DNA from: an uncultured Roseobacter sp.
GTDB lineage: Bacteria > Pseudomonadota > Alphaproteobacteria > Rhodobacterales > Rhodobacteraceae
Assembly (NCBI RefSeq): GCF_947499265.1
Contig: NZ_CANMNK010000003.1
Span: 62,001 to 126,000 of the forward strand
DNA length: 64,000 nucleotides
Direction of reading: 5' to 3'
The notes beneath the pieces are model-generated. The model had not been told where the DNA came from. It worked only from the letters and a program-made list of their open reading frames with translations, and did not search any database. This document shows, piece by piece, positions 29,450-39,098 of this stretch (position 1 is the stretch's first letter; every line of letters begins with the position of its first letter). Both the position numbers and the translations under genes were made by a program.

Positions 29450-30213
29450 GTGCGGGCCTCCCGCGCTTGCAGCGCACGCGCCCGGCGCAGGCGGATTTCA
29501 GTGCCCGTACGGTAGAGCACAAGGGCGAGAAACAGGAAAACAAAACCCGCGATGCAGACCAGCAACGGGATGTAAAAGACATCTGCGACGTTTTCTTCCT
29601 TGTCGAGGCTCAGGGACGCGCCCTGATGCAGCCCCTGGTTCCAGAAGTTCACCGCGTAGCGCGACAGCACCGCGAAGACGGAGCCGACAAGGCAGAGCAC
29701 AGAAGTCAGATCCGCAGCCGTATCCGGGTCCTCAATGGCCTCCCAAAGGGCGATGTAGCCGAGGTAGAAGAGGAACAGGATCAGAAAGGAGGTCAGGCGC
29801 GGATCCCAGGCCCACCAGGTGCCCCACATCGGCTGCCCCCAGACGGCGCCGGTGAAAAGCGCAATCAGCGTCATCACCACCCCCACCGGGGCGGCGGCCT
29901 TGGCCGCAAGGGCGGAGACGTGATGGCGCCGAACGATCCAGATCAGCGAGGCCACCAGCATCATGAACCACGCATTGATCGCCATCAGGGCGGAGGGTAC
30001 GTGCAAATAGATTATTTTGACGGTGGAGCCCTGGCGGAAGTCGTCCGGCGTGAAGAAAAACCCCCAGATCAGCCCGACAATGAGCGAGACTGCGGCCAAC
30101 CCCCAAAACGCCGGAAGAATACGCTCGCTGAGCCCGAGAAATTTCACCGGGTTGGCGTAGCTCCAGAACCCGGACGGGCGTTTCGGCGTGGGCGTGTCTT
30201 CGGTCAATGACAT
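29446..30213 (-). CDS. ccmC: Haem exporter/handling protein CcmC
   Basis: The 255-residue, six-helix membrane protein carries the haem-handling tryptophan-rich motif WGTWWAWDPRLTS facing the periplasm, with flanking histidines (YLHVPSALM and FWNQGLHQGASL). It loads haem onto CcmE during cytochrome c maturation. It follows ccmB after 52 bp and overlaps ccmD by 4 bp. Confidence 0.96.
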   Translation of the reverse strand: MSLTEDTPTPKRPSGFWSYANPVKFLGLSERILPAFWGLAAVSLIVGLIWGFFFTPDDFRQGSTVKIIYLHVPSALMAINAWFMMLVASLIWIVRRHHVSALAAKAAAPVGVVMTLIALFTGAVWGQPMWGTWWAWDPRLTSFLILFLFYLGYIALWEAIEDPDTAADLTSVLCLVGSVFAVLSRYAVNFWNQGLHQGASLSLDKEENVADVFYIPLLVCIAGFVFLFLALVLYRTGTEIRLRRARALQAREART

Positions 30214-30265
30214 GGCAATGATCTAAGCCTTCCTGCGCTTTGGCTCAATGGGCAAATGGTCCTCT

Positions 30266-30922
30266 TCACCGCAAGTTCACCCGCAAGGCCGCAGCGGAGG
30301 CAAAGGGCATGATGGCGATGACTCCGGCGGTGATGCCCGCTAGCATCAGGAGCGAGGTTGTGGTGTCCATCCCGGTGGCCCCCCGGCGCGCGGCCTCTGC
30401 GCCGAAAATCAGGGTCGGCACGTAGAGCGGCAGGACCAGCAGCGACATTAGTAGACCCCCGCGCTTGACGCCCACCGTCAGGGCCGCGCCAAAGGTACCG
30501 ATGACCGAAAGCGCGGGCGTACCCAGAAGCAGCGAAAGTACCAGCCATGTGTATCCGGGTGTGGGCAAGTTGAGCAGGATGCCCAGCACCGGAGCGGCCA
30601 GAACCAGCGGCAGACCTGTGGTGATCCAATGGGCCAGCGCCTTGATGCTGAGTGCTGCTTCGAGCGGCAACGGCGAGGTGGCGAGCAGATCGAGCGTGCC
30701 GTCTTCCCAGTCCAGCGCCAGCAGCCTGTCCAGCGACAGCAGGCACGCCAGCAAGGCGCCCAGCCAGAGGATGCCCGGGGCGATGCGCGACAAAAGCTCG
30801 GAATTCGGGCCGACGCCGAAAGGTACCAGCACTGTAACGATCAGGAAAAATGCAAGCCCCAGCCCAAAGCCGCCCCCTGCGCGGAAGGCCAGCATCAGAT
30901 CGCGGGTGAGCAGCGCCCTCAC
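30266..30922 (-). CDS. ccmB: Haem exporter subunit CcmB
   Basis: The 218-residue protein has six membrane segments and the family start [18 protein letters not shown]. It is the permease partner of ATPase CcmA in releasing holo-CcmE. Its start overlaps the end of ccmA by 4 bp. Confidence 0.95.
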   Translation of the reverse strand: MRALLTRDLMLAFRAGGGFGLGLAFFLIVTVLVPFGVGPNSELLSRIAPGILWLGALLACLLSLDRLLALDWEDGTLDLLATSPLPLEAALSIKALAHWITTGLPLVLAAPVLGILLNLPTPGYTWLVLSLLLGTPALSVIGTFGAALTVGVKRGGLLMSLLVLPLYVPTLIFGAEAARRGATGMDTTTSLLMLAGITAGVIAIMPFASAAALRVNLR

Positions 30923-31536
30923 AGGAAAGCCTCGTCGCTGGCGCCTGCCCTGAGATCCAGCGCCGCACGGTAGGGGGTGACGTCCAACATGTCGGCCTCA
31001 AGATGCAGGTCGATATGTGTGGCGATCAGAGCCGCGCCACCTGCGTGAAGATGTCCCTGCACCGCTTTTGCAAACTGCGCGACCGCATCGACATCGAGCG
31101 AGACGGTTGGCTCATCCATCACCCAGATCGGTCGCCCCGTCACCAACATCCGCGCCAGCCCCAGGCGGCGTTTTTGCCCAGCTGAAAGCGTTCCGGCGAG
31201 CCGATCCTTCAGACCTTCCAGCGAAAAGGCGGCGATTGCCGGGGCGATGTCCCGCTGCCCAAAAACATCCGCCCAGAACGTCAGGTTTTCGGTGACGCTG
31301 AGCATGGATTTCAGCCCGTCGGAGTGACCGGAATAGGCGATTTGCTCCTCCGCCCCGTCGATCTGACCTGACAGTGGTGGCTGTAGACCCGCCAAGGTCC
31401 GCAACAGGGTTGTCTTGCCTGCCCCATTAGGCCCGCGCAGGATCAACGCCTGACCGGGCGCGAGGGAAAAGGACAGCCCTTCAAGGATCGGCACACCGCC
31501 ACGGGCCACGCAAAGATCACGGATCGTCAAAGTCAT
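30919..31536 (-). CDS. ccmA: Haem exporter ATP-binding subunit CcmA
   Basis: The 205-residue ABC ATPase has Walker A ([11 protein letters not shown]), the signature loop [16 protein letters not shown] and Walker B ([13 protein letters not shown]). With CcmB and CcmC it powers transfer of haem to the maturation chaperone CcmE. It is the first gene of the ccmABCDG operon. Confidence 0.96.
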   Translation of the reverse strand: MTLTIRDLCVARGGVPILEGLSFSLAPGQALILRGPNGAGKTTLLRTLAGLQPPLSGQIDGAEEQIAYSGHSDGLKSMLSVTENLTFWADVFGQRDIAPAIAAFSLEGLKDRLAGTLSAGQKRRLGLARMLVTGRPIWVMDEPTVSLDVDAVAQFAKAVQGHLHAGGAALIATHIDLHLEADMLDVTPYRAALDLRAGASDEAFL

Positions 31537-31578
31537 GGGCCCAGCGTTAACCGATTGAGGCGGCGTGCAAAAGCCCGA

Positions 31579-31932
31579 TCAGACCGGGATCAGCGCCAGA
31601 GCGATGCGGCGGCCTTCGCTCAGCAACACGTTGTAGGTACGACAGGCGGCGGGCGAGGCCATGACCTCCACCCCCACGCCCGCGTCTTCCAGGGTCTCAC
31701 GCAGGTCATCCGGTAGATGCGCGATCTCGGCACCAGTGCCGACAAAGAGTACATCGATCTGGTCTTTCAGAACCAGCAGCGCATCGCGGTCTTCGTAGCC
31801 TTTCCAGGCGGTGGTCCCTTGCGGCCCCGCGATGACAGGGCCGTGAAATACCTCGCCGCCAATGCGAAAGAACCCGGTCCCGTAGCCTTCGACAGGTTTG
31901 GCATGGGTAAAAGAGATTTCATTCAGGCGCAT
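31579..31932 (-). CDS. Mth938-like (DUF498) domain protein
   Basis: The 117-residue protein has the compact Mth938/NDUFAF3-like fold: MRLNEISFTHAKPVEGYGTGFFRIGGEVF, then the central LLVLKDQIDVLFVGTGAEIAHLP and an end ALIPV. In mitochondria the related NDUFAF3 helps assemble complex I; the bacterial role is unclear. A GGAGGGAC ribosome site fixes the start at 31932. It follows the TSUP gene by 8 bp, in the same order (secDF region) seen in other roseobacters. Confidence 0.85.
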   Translation of the reverse strand: MRLNEISFTHAKPVEGYGTGFFRIGGEVFHGPVIAGPQGTTAWKGYEDRDALLVLKDQIDVLFVGTGAEIAHLPDDLRETLEDAGVGVEVMASPAACRTYNVLLSEGRRIALALIPV

Positions 31933-31940
31933 GGTCCCTC

Positions 31941-32693
31941 CTAATTCCAGATTGGCAGACCCAGAATAGCCGAAGCCGCGATGACGAGGTAGGCCACGCG
32001 GCGAAAAACCACTTCGGCATGCGGATTGAAGAGGCGCGCGCCCACCATATTGGCCAGAACATTGGGGAGCCCGGCCAGCAGCCCCAGCAAGGCGATCTTC
32101 CAAACGAACAGGTCTAATACGAAGAAAACCGCGATCATCACCGCATCAATGGCGAGCAAATACAGCAGAAAATTGGCGCGGATCACGGCAATGGGCAAAC
32201 GGCTGGACATGTAGAGCATGATCACTGGCGGCCCGGGCACCCCGGCAAAACCGCCCATGAAACCTCCCAGCCCACCTGTGGCAACCGTCAATTTCGGGGT
32301 GAGCACCCCTTTGTAGCGCCACCCGGTCATCAACAGGATCAGCAGGATTGTGACAGAGATCGAGACCACCCAGCCAAAGAAATCGGTGTCCATGATGGAC
32401 AGGCAAAGAATGCCGATGGGAACGGTCAGCGTGGCCCCCAGCATCAGGCGCCCGACATCGCGCGGGGCGCCCTCTCGCCAGGCGGCGGGCAAGTTTGGCA
32501 AAGGTCCCAGCAGTTCGGCCATCATCATGAAGGTCACCGCCGCCACCGGTGACAACACGGACGACGCCACGGGCATGATGATCATGCCACTGCCAAAACC
32601 GGCAAAGCCCCGCACCAGCCCGGCGGCCAGCACCCCGATTGTCAGCCAGATCAGCCCACTTGTATCGACAACGCCCGTGAGCGCCTCAGGCAT
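31941..32693 (-). CDS. TSUP-family membrane transporter (TauE/SafE-like)
   Basis: The 250-residue protein has about eight hydrophobic segments and the repeated GFAGFGSGMIIMP and GGFMGGFAGVPGPPVIM loops of the sulfite exporter/TauE-SafE family. It may export sulfite, sulfonates or another small anion; the substrate cannot be read from sequence. It overlaps the secF end by 8 bp, so it is co-transcribed with yajC-secD-secF. Confidence 0.88.
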   Translation of the reverse strand: MPEALTGVVDTSGLIWLTIGVLAAGLVRGFAGFGSGMIIMPVASSVLSPVAAVTFMMMAELLGPLPNLPAAWREGAPRDVGRLMLGATLTVPIGILCLSIMDTDFFGWVVSISVTILLILLMTGWRYKGVLTPKLTVATGGLGGFMGGFAGVPGPPVIMLYMSSRLPIAVIRANFLLYLLAIDAVMIAVFFVLDLFVWKIALLGLLAGLPNVLANMVGARLFNPHAEVVFRRVAYLVIAASAILGLPIWN

Positions 32694-33654
32694 CTATGTT
32701 GGCGTATTGATTGCCGGAGTTTGCATCTGGTTTTGACCAATCGCGTTTGACCCCGAGATAGAGCAAGGCCGCCGAGGCCACAAAGATCGAGCTATAGGTC
32801 CCCACGATCACACCCCAGATCATCGCGAAAACGAACCCGCGGATCACGTCGCCCCCGAGCACAAAGAGCGCGATCAGCGCCAGAAGCGTGGTCACGGAGG
32901 TCATGAAGGTTCGGCTCAAAGTCTCGTTGATCGAGATATTCAGCACCTCGTTCAGCGGGCGTTTCTTGTATTTGCGCAGGTTTTCCCGCACCCGGTCAAA
33001 CACCACCACGGTGTCGTTAAGCGAGTAGCCCACGATGGTCAGCAGCGCGGCGATGATCGCCAGATCGAAGCGGATCTGAAGTTCCGAAAACACCCCGATG
33101 GTCAGGATCACGTCATGCACCAAGGCCAGAACGGCCCCCAGCGCAAACTGCCATTCAAACCGCAGCCAGATGTAGATCAGCACGGCCCCGATGGCGAGGA
33201 TCACCGCGATGGCCGCGGTCTGGATCAACTCGCCCGATACTTTGGGGCCAACGGATTCCACCGAGACGAACTTGATGTCCGGTCGCACAGTTTTGAGCGC
33301 CTGTTCTACCGCCGAGATGACTTCCGTGGTCACAGCTTCCTGCCCATCCTGTGCCTGAATGCGGATCATAGCGACATTCTGATCCGCCTCGAAGGTCGGA
33401 TCGAAGACCTCGGTGATCGACACATCGCCCAGCTCCAGCACCGCGATGGCATCGCGATAAACGCCGATTTCAACCGGCAGCGGGCTTTCTGTCCGGATCG
33501 TGGTGCCGCCCCGGAAATCGATGCCGAAATTCAACCCCTGAATCATGAAGGAGGCAAAGGCCACCACCATCATCAGGGCGGATATGCCCAGCCACATCTT
33601 CCAGCGTTTGAAGAAATCGAAGTTCGTGTTCTGTTTGACCAGTCGCAGACGCAT
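32686..33654 (-). CDS. secF: Protein translocase subunit SecF
   Basis: The 322-residue membrane protein has six helices and the first periplasmic loop begins with GLNFGIDFRGGTTIR, the SecD/F motif. The GYSLNDTVVVFDRVRENLRKY segment is typical of SecF. With SecD it uses the proton gradient to aid translocation through SecYEG. It begins 1 bp after secD and is followed by an overlapping TSUP gene. Confidence 0.97.
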   Translation of the reverse strand: MRLRLVKQNTNFDFFKRWKMWLGISALMMVVAFASFMIQGLNFGIDFRGGTTIRTESPLPVEIGVYRDAIAVLELGDVSITEVFDPTFEADQNVAMIRIQAQDGQEAVTTEVISAVEQALKTVRPDIKFVSVESVGPKVSGELIQTAAIAVILAIGAVLIYIWLRFEWQFALGAVLALVHDVILTIGVFSELQIRFDLAIIAALLTIVGYSLNDTVVVFDRVRENLRKYKKRPLNEVLNISINETLSRTFMTSVTTLLALIALFVLGGDVIRGFVFAMIWGVIVGTYSSIFVASAALLYLGVKRDWSKPDANSGNQYANIDA

Positions 33655-33655
33655 G

Positions 33656-35317
33656 TCAGACCTCGATTGTTTTGGGGCGGCGGCGCTCGAACCACATCAC
33701 AATGATAAGACGTGTCACGAAGATCGCGGTGAAGACCGATGTCAGGATGCCCAACCCCAGCGTGATGGCAAAGCCGCGCACCGGGCCGGAGCCCATGGCA
33801 AAGAGGATCACGGCGGTGATGAAGGTGGTGATATTGGCGTCCAGAATGGCGCTGAGCGCTTTTTCATAGCCCAATTCGATGGCGCGCGCGGGGCCTTTGG
33901 AGGTTTTCAACTCCTCGCGGATACGCTCGAAGATCAGCACATTGGCGTCCACCGCCATACCCACCGTCAGCACGATCCCGGCGATCCCCGGCAAGGTGAG
34001 CGTGGCGCCCACAAGGCTGAGCAGACCGAAAATCAGGCCGATGTTGATGATCAGGGCGATGTTAGCAAAAAGCCCAAAGAGGCCGTAACTCAGCCCCATG
34101 AAGACCAGCACGGCGACAAAGGCGACAATGGTTGCAACCTTGCCTGCATCGATGCTGTCCTGACCCAATTCCGGGCCGATGGTGCGCTCTTCAAGGAAAT
34201 CAAGGCCCGCGGGCAACGCCCCTGCCCGCAGCAAAACGGCGAGATTGGTAGATTCCTCTACGGAAAACCGCCCGGTGATGATGCCGGATCCGCCGGGAAT
34301 GTGGCTCTGGATCGTGGGCGCGCTGACCACTTCGTCATCCAAGACGATGGCAAAGGGCGAGCCGATGTTTTCTGCGGTATAGTCGCCAAATTTCCGCGCG
34401 CCCGCCGTGTTGAAGCGGAAATTCACCGCGGGGCGACCGTTCTGATCGAAGGCGGGCTGCGCATCCACCAGTTCCTCGCCGGTGACCACAGGGGCGGCCT
34501 CAATGGTGTAAAAGACGCCGGGTTCGTCCAGCGAGGGTACGATCTTGTTGCCGATCCCCGCCGCCGCGCTGGCATCCGTGCCGCGCGTGACAACCGGGTT
34601 GAACGTCAACTGCGCCGTCGTGCCGATGATTTCCTTCAACTCGCCCGCCGAGCCGATGCCCGGCACCTGGATCAGGATGCGGTCCGAGCCTTGCCGCTGG
34701 ATCGTCGGCTCGCGGGTACCGACCTCATCGATCCGCCGGCGGATGATCTCCAGGCTTTGCTGCACGGTACGTTCGTCCGTGGCGAGTTTTTCAGCCTCAG
34801 AAAGCGTGACAATGATCAAATCATCTGCGGCGCGCACTTCGATGTCATTGGCGCCGACACCGGTGAGGGTCTGCACCGGGCGGGCCAATCCGCGCACAAT
34901 TTCCAGTGCGCGCGGCATGCCCTCGGGCTGACTGATGCGCACCCGCACCTCATCCTCGGCGGAGGGTTGCAGGCGAATGGTGCCCACGGTCGTGCGCTCG
35001 GGGCGCAGCGCATCGCGAATTTCGGGCCATGCCGCCTGCATCCGCGCGGCATAAACGTCCTCGACGCGCACTTCGGCCAGCAGATGCGCACCGCCGCGCA
35101 GGTCAAGACCGAGGTTGACCAGACCCGAAGGCATCCATTCCGGCCAGAGACCAAGATCGGCTTCGACCTCTGCCGTGCCGCCGCTCAACTCAATGGCGGC
35201 CAGGGCGTCGTTGTGCTTTTCAACATTGGTGTAAAAGGCGTTCGGAAGGGCCAGCCAGAGGCCAACCGCGCAGGTCAGCCAAATCGCGATCCGTTTCCAA
35301 AGATCAATCTGCAGCAT
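33656..35317 (-). CDS. secD: Protein translocase subunit SecD
   Basis: The 553-residue RND-type protein has the N-terminal helix, the large periplasmic P1 domain with GLDLRGGAHLLAEV, and six C-terminal helices with AIVLDDEVVSAP and MAVDANVLIFERIREEL. It partners SecF in late stages of export. A hairpin that resembles a terminator lies directly before its start codon, between it and yajC. Confidence 0.97.
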   Translation of the reverse strand: MLQIDLWKRIAIWLTCAVGLWLALPNAFYTNVEKHNDALAAIELSGGTAEVEADLGLWPEWMPSGLVNLGLDLRGGAHLLAEVRVEDVYAARMQAAWPEIRDALRPERTTVGTIRLQPSAEDEVRVRISQPEGMPRALEIVRGLARPVQTLTGVGANDIEVRAADDLIIVTLSEAEKLATDERTVQQSLEIIRRRIDEVGTREPTIQRQGSDRILIQVPGIGSAGELKEIIGTTAQLTFNPVVTRGTDASAAAGIGNKIVPSLDEPGVFYTIEAAPVVTGEELVDAQPAFDQNGRPAVNFRFNTAGARKFGDYTAENIGSPFAIVLDDEVVSAPTIQSHIPGGSGIITGRFSVEESTNLAVLLRAGALPAGLDFLEERTIGPELGQDSIDAGKVATIVAFVAVLVFMGLSYGLFGLFANIALIINIGLIFGLLSLVGATLTLPGIAGIVLTVGMAVDANVLIFERIREELKTSKGPARAIELGYEKALSAILDANITTFITAVILFAMGSGPVRGFAITLGLGILTSVFTAIFVTRLIIVMWFERRRPKTIEV

Positions 35318-35352
35318 AAAAACGCCTTTTCAACGCGTTAAAGGGCGCTTTT
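35318..35352 (-). promoter_or_regulatory. Hairpin in the yajC-secD junction
   Basis: On the coding strand AAAAGCGCC pairs, with one G-T wobble, with GGCGTTTTT, directly before the secD ATG. It may attenuate read-through from yajC or mask the secD ribosome site. Confidence 0.4.
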
Positions 35353-35629
35353 ATTTCGCCGGTTCGGTCTTGGAAATCACCGTCGCGATGGTGGATTGAA
35401 TGACCCGGACTTTGACGCCGTCCGCGATTTCCAGCTCCAGCTCACCATCGTCTTTGACCTTGGCAACCTTGCCGACGATACCGCCCTGCGTGACCACCTG
35501 ATCGCCGCGGCGCAATGCAGAAACCATCGCCTGGTGCTCTTTCACCTTTTTTTGCTGTGGGCGGATCAGCAAAAAATACATGATCGCAAAGATCAGAATG
35601 AGGGGCACAAATTGCGCAAACGCTTCCAT
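35351..35629 (-). CDS. yajC: Preprotein translocase subunit YajC
   Basis: This 92-residue protein has one membrane helix (LILIFAIMYFLLIRPQQKK), the QGGIVGKVAKVKDD core and the terminal VRVIQSTIATVI. It joins SecDF in the holo-translocon. I chose ATG 35629; the open frame upstream does not look like YajC. It is the first gene of the yajC-secD-secF group. Confidence 0.95.
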   Translation of the reverse strand: MEAFAQFVPLILIFAIMYFLLIRPQQKKVKEHQAMVSALRRGDQVVTQGGIVGKVAKVKDDGELELEIADGVKVRVIQSTIATVISKTEPAK

Positions 35630-35837
35630 GAAATGGTCCTTCCGGGTAGGCCGCGCCGGGTTAGGTTGTTTGGCGCGAATTTTGGCGGAACCTATGGTCT
35701 GAGGGGCCGCTTTGCAAGGGACGCCGTGCACGAAATCCATTTGGCCACGCTCGTGCTATGCGGTGCTGCGGGCGGCCTCTTGGCGCGCGTTGCGATTCAG
35801 TGCATCCTTACCGGCATCAGCTTGTTTTGGAGGGCGC

Positions 35838-36593
35838 ATGCAGCGACTGGCAGCGATCATTCTGGCGATGCTCTTGGGCATATCACCGGCCGTTTTAGCC
35901 CCAATGCAGGGCCAGGCGGATCCAATGCCCGCCCTCGGCCCCGAAGACCGCAACGCCTGGATGACCGTGGGGCTGGTGAATGCCGCCGGCTATCGTGGCA
36001 AGGCCTCCTGCACCGGGACCCTGATCGCGCCCGATCTGGTGCTGACCGCGGCGCATTGCGCCAGCACGATCGCCGGGACCGGAAAAAAACGGCATTTCGT
36101 GGCCGGGTGGGACCGTGGCAGCTTCGTTGCGCATCGGCTGTCGTCCGAAATCCATGTGCATCCCGGATATATCAGCACAACGGGCAATGAGCGGTTCAAA
36201 TACGACATTGCGGTTTTGCAATTGGAAACCCCCATTGATGCAGCCAAGGTGCCCCCCCTGCCGCTCAGCGATGCAGCCCCCCTGCGCCTCGGTGAACTGG
36301 CCGTTCTGGGCTATCACCGCAAACGTCCGAATGTGATCAATGGGCGCTTTGACTGCGTGACGCAACCGCAGTCCTCCCCCGCTATGGTGCTGCTTGATTG
36401 CGAGGTGATCTCGGGCAATTCCGGCGGCCCCGTGCTGGCGCAAACCGGCAATGACTGGACCGTGGTTGCAGTCGTTGCGGGCCGCACCGGTGGGAACACG
36501 CCGCAAGCCTTGGCGGTGCCGGTGGGCGATTGGGTCATGTCCCACTGGCGCGATGCGATGAACAGAGCCGAGGCGCGACGTTCCGAAGGCTAA
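35838..36593 (+). CDS. Secreted trypsin-like serine protease
   Basis: The 251-residue protein has a signal peptide (MQRLAAIILAMLLGISPAVLA) and a chymotrypsin-fold domain. The catalytic triad is visible: His in LTAAHC, Asp in YDIAVLQLE and Ser in SGNSGGPVLAQ. Two cysteine pairs (CTGTLIAPD with AAHC, and CVTQPQSS with LLDCEV) are positioned for disulphides. It is likely periplasmic or secreted; the target is unknown. TGGAGGG precedes the start at 35838. Confidence 0.88.
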   Translation: MQRLAAIILAMLLGISPAVLAPMQGQADPMPALGPEDRNAWMTVGLVNAAGYRGKASCTGTLIAPDLVLTAAHCASTIAGTGKKRHFVAGWDRGSFVAHRLSSEIHVHPGYISTTGNERFKYDIAVLQLETPIDAAKVPPLPLSDAAPLRLGELAVLGYHRKRPNVINGRFDCVTQPQSSPAMVLLDCEVISGNSGGPVLAQTGNDWTVVAVVAGRTGGNTPQALAVPVGDWVMSHWRDAMNRAEARRSEG

Positions 36594-36680
36594 ACAGCGC
36601 CCGTAAATCTCACGGTTACGTGTCGCGAAAAGATCGGTCATAAGCTTCCCTCAAGACGACTCAGATCCAAGGACAAAACC

Positions 36681-37973
36681 ATGCATGATATTCGTGCCAT
36701 TCGTGAAAACCCGCAGGCTTTTGATGCCGCCGTGGCGCGGCGTGGGGATGCCCCAGTGTCATCCGAGATCCTAGCGCTGGACGAAGCCCGGCGCGCCAAG
36801 ATCAGTGCCGCCGAAACCGCACAGGCGGAACAGAATAAGGCATCAAAAGCGGTCGGCGCGGCGAAGGCATCCGGTGATGAAGCCGAGTTTGAGCGGCTGC
36901 GCGCCCTTGTGGGCGAAAAGAAGGCCGAGGTTGCCGCGATGCAGGCTGAAGCCAAGGAGCTGGACACGCAGCTGACCGACAAGCTGGCGTGGATCGCCAA
37001 CCTGCCCGCCGATGACGTGCCAGCGGGCGCGGATGAAAATGACAACGTCGAGGTGAACCGCTGGGGCGATCTGCCCGATTTTGATTTTGCGCCCAAGGAG
37101 CATTACGAGATTGGCGGCGTCGCGGCGTCGATGGATTTCGAGACGGCGGCAAAAACATCCGGTGCGCGGTTTGTTATGCTCAAAGGGGCAGTCGCGCGCA
37201 TCCATCGAGCGCTGGCGCAGTTCATGGTCGATACGCATGTGGATGAAAACGGGCTGACGGAAGTGAATTGCCCGGTGCTGGTGCGCGATGAGGCGATGTA
37301 CGGGACCGACAAGCTGCCGAAATTCGCCGAAGACAGCTATAAAACCACAGACGGGGCCTGGCTGATCTCCACCTCCGAAATCACCCTGACCTATTCCGTG
37401 GCAGGGGATGTACTGGAGGCATCGGACCTGCCGCGCCGGATGACGGCCCATACCTTATGTTTCCGCTCTGAGGCCGGCAGCGCGGGCCGCGACACTGCCG
37501 GTATGCTGCGACAGCATCAATTCGAGAAGGTGGAGATGGTCTCGGTCACCCTGCCCGATCAGTCGGATGCGGAACAAAAACGCATGCTGCGTTGCGCCGA
37601 GGATATTCTGGAGCGGCTGGGCATTCCCTATCGCACGGTCATTCTATGCACCGGCGATATGGGCTTTGGCGCGCGGCGCACCTTTGACATCGAAGCCTGG
37701 TTGCCCGGTCAGAATGCCTATCGCGAGATTTCGTCGGTCTCGACCACGGGTGATTTTCAGGCGCGCCGCATGAATGCGCGGTTCAAGCCAGAGGGAGGCG
37801 GTAAACCGCAGTTTGTGCATACGCTGAACGGCTCCGGCCTCGCCGTTGGGCGCTGCCTGATCGCGGTGCTGGAGAACGGCCAGCAAGCGGATGGCTCGGT
37901 GATACTGCCGGGAGTTCTGGATCCCTATCTCGGCGGGAAAACCACGCTCACTGCCGATGGCATGCTGGTCTGA
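36681..37973 (+). CDS. serS: Seryl-tRNA synthetase
   Basis: The 430-residue class II synthetase charges tRNA-Ser. It has the N-terminal coiled-coil arm (about 25-105) and the catalytic core with motif 2 ([22 protein letters not shown]) and motif 3 ([17 protein letters not shown]). The start [17 protein letters not shown] is typical. It stands alone and ends at the second copy of the convergent-junction repeat. Confidence 0.98.
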   Translation: MHDIRAIRENPQAFDAAVARRGDAPVSSEILALDEARRAKISAAETAQAEQNKASKAVGAAKASGDEAEFERLRALVGEKKAEVAAMQAEAKELDTQLTDKLAWIANLPADDVPAGADENDNVEVNRWGDLPDFDFAPKEHYEIGGVAASMDFETAAKTSGARFVMLKGAVARIHRALAQFMVDTHVDENGLTEVNCPVLVRDEAMYGTDKLPKFAEDSYKTTDGAWLISTSEITLTYSVAGDVLEASDLPRRMTAHTLCFRSEAGSAGRDTAGMLRQHQFEKVEMVSVTLPDQSDAEQKRMLRCAEDILERLGIPYRTVILCTGDMGFGARRTFDIEAWLPGQNAYREISSVSTTGDFQARRMNARFKPEGGGKPQFVHTLNGSGLAVGRCLIAVLENGQQADGSVILPGVLDPYLGGKTTLTADGMLV

Positions 37974-37982
37974 GGGATGGCA

Positions 37983-38026
37983 CCGGGGCGCTGCCCCGGA
38001 CCCCGGGATATTTTTTGCCAGAAGAA
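37983..38026. repeat. Roseobacter-type 3'-end repeat, copy 2 (terminator-like)
   Basis: A perfect CCGGGGC/GCCCCGG hairpin is followed by GGATATTTTTT and GCCAGAAGAA, the same blocks as at 28730-28751. It lies between the convergent serS and dehydrogenase genes. The conserved tail beyond the T run is more than a simple terminator needs. Confidence 0.7.
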
Positions 38027-38039
38027 GGGCTGAGACGCG

Positions 38040-38984
38040 TTACCGGTTTGGGATGACTTCGTATCCGGGCGCTTCGGGTTCGGTATCGATCAATTCCTGC
38101 GGAAAGCCGGGGGCGCGGATGCTGAGCCCGGTGGCCTCTTCCAATCGCTCGATCATCCGGTCGGACTGCGCCCGATCGCCGTAGCGGTTTTGCCCGTCCG
38201 CCATCATCTCGATCACCAGCGGCGAGATTTCGAGCGGTACCTTGTGTTGATCGGCGATCTTCTGAAAGAGACCAATGTCCTTTTGCACAAGATCCATCGT
38301 GAAGTTCACATCCCGCGATCCCGACAGGATGAGCTGGCTTTCGGTTTCATGCACAAACGACGTGCCCGAGGACATGGCGATGGCCTCATAGGTCATGCCA
38401 AGATCCATGCCGGCCGCCTTCATCACGGTGAGCGCCTCGCAGAGCGTCAACAGGTTTGCCGTCGCCAGATAATTCGTCATCACCTTGAGCAGGCTGGCAT
38501 TCCCCATTTCGCCCACATGCAGAATGCGGCGGCCCATTGAGGTCAAAATCGGCAGCACGCGGTCGAAGGTGTCACGGTCACACCCCGCATAGATGGAAAT
38601 ATTGCCGGTATCGGCCCGGTGACAGCCGCCGGACACCGGGCAATCCACTGCTGCTCCGCCCCGCGCTGCGACCAGGGCGCCAAGGCGCTTGACCTCTGCG
38701 GCGTCGGTTGTCGACATCTCCATCCAGACCTTGCCCGGACCGACATGAGGCAGCATGTCGTCCAGCACCGCAGCCGAGGCCGCCGGCGACGGCAAGCAGG
38801 TGATCACCACATCGCAGGCTTGCATCATCTGCGCCGGGCTCTGACCATCCCGTGCACTTTGCGCCACCTTCTCAGCCACAAATTCCGCATTGAGATCATG
38901 CACCTCGACGTCAATCTTATTCCGGATCAACGCGCCAGACAGCTTGCCGCCGACATTGCCCAAACCGATAAACCCAACCTTCAT
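38040..38984 (-). CDS. 3-hydroxyisobutyrate dehydrogenase-like oxidoreductase
   Basis: The 314-residue enzyme belongs to the beta-hydroxyacid dehydrogenase family: Rossmann motif KVGFIGLGNVGG, the substrate loop DCPVSGG, and a catalytic-lysine segment ASLLKVMTNYLATANL. It could oxidise 3-hydroxyisobutyrate, tartronate semialdehyde or a related acid; the sequence does not decide between these. I chose ATG 38984, where the Rossmann fold begins. It is divergent from the reductive-dehalogenase-like gene by about 115 bp. Confidence 0.88.
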   Translation of the reverse strand: MKVGFIGLGNVGGKLSGALIRNKIDVEVHDLNAEFVAEKVAQSARDGQSPAQMMQACDVVITCLPSPAASAAVLDDMLPHVGPGKVWMEMSTTDAAEVKRLGALVAARGGAAVDCPVSGGCHRADTGNISIYAGCDRDTFDRVLPILTSMGRRILHVGEMGNASLLKVMTNYLATANLLTLCEALTVMKAAGMDLGMTYEAIAMSSGTSFVHETESQLILSGSRDVNFTMDLVQKDIGLFQKIADQHKVPLEISPLVIEMMADGQNRYGDRAQSDRMIERLEEATGLSIRAPGFPQELIDTEPEAPGYEVIPNR

Positions 38985-39098
38985 GGCTGCCTCCGTTTCC
39001 TGTTGTTTTGGTGCAAACTGGCACAGGTGGCGACCGGGTCGCGCCTGTTTGCGACCTTTGCGATTGACCAAATCGCCCGCCTGCGTAGGCTATGATCC

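Noticed and set aside
33545-35341. 598-codon open frame on the plus strand
   Set aside because: It lies antisense to secD/secF, has a Gly-Arg-Asp-His-rich composition typical of a shadow of a GC-rich gene, and shows no family motif.
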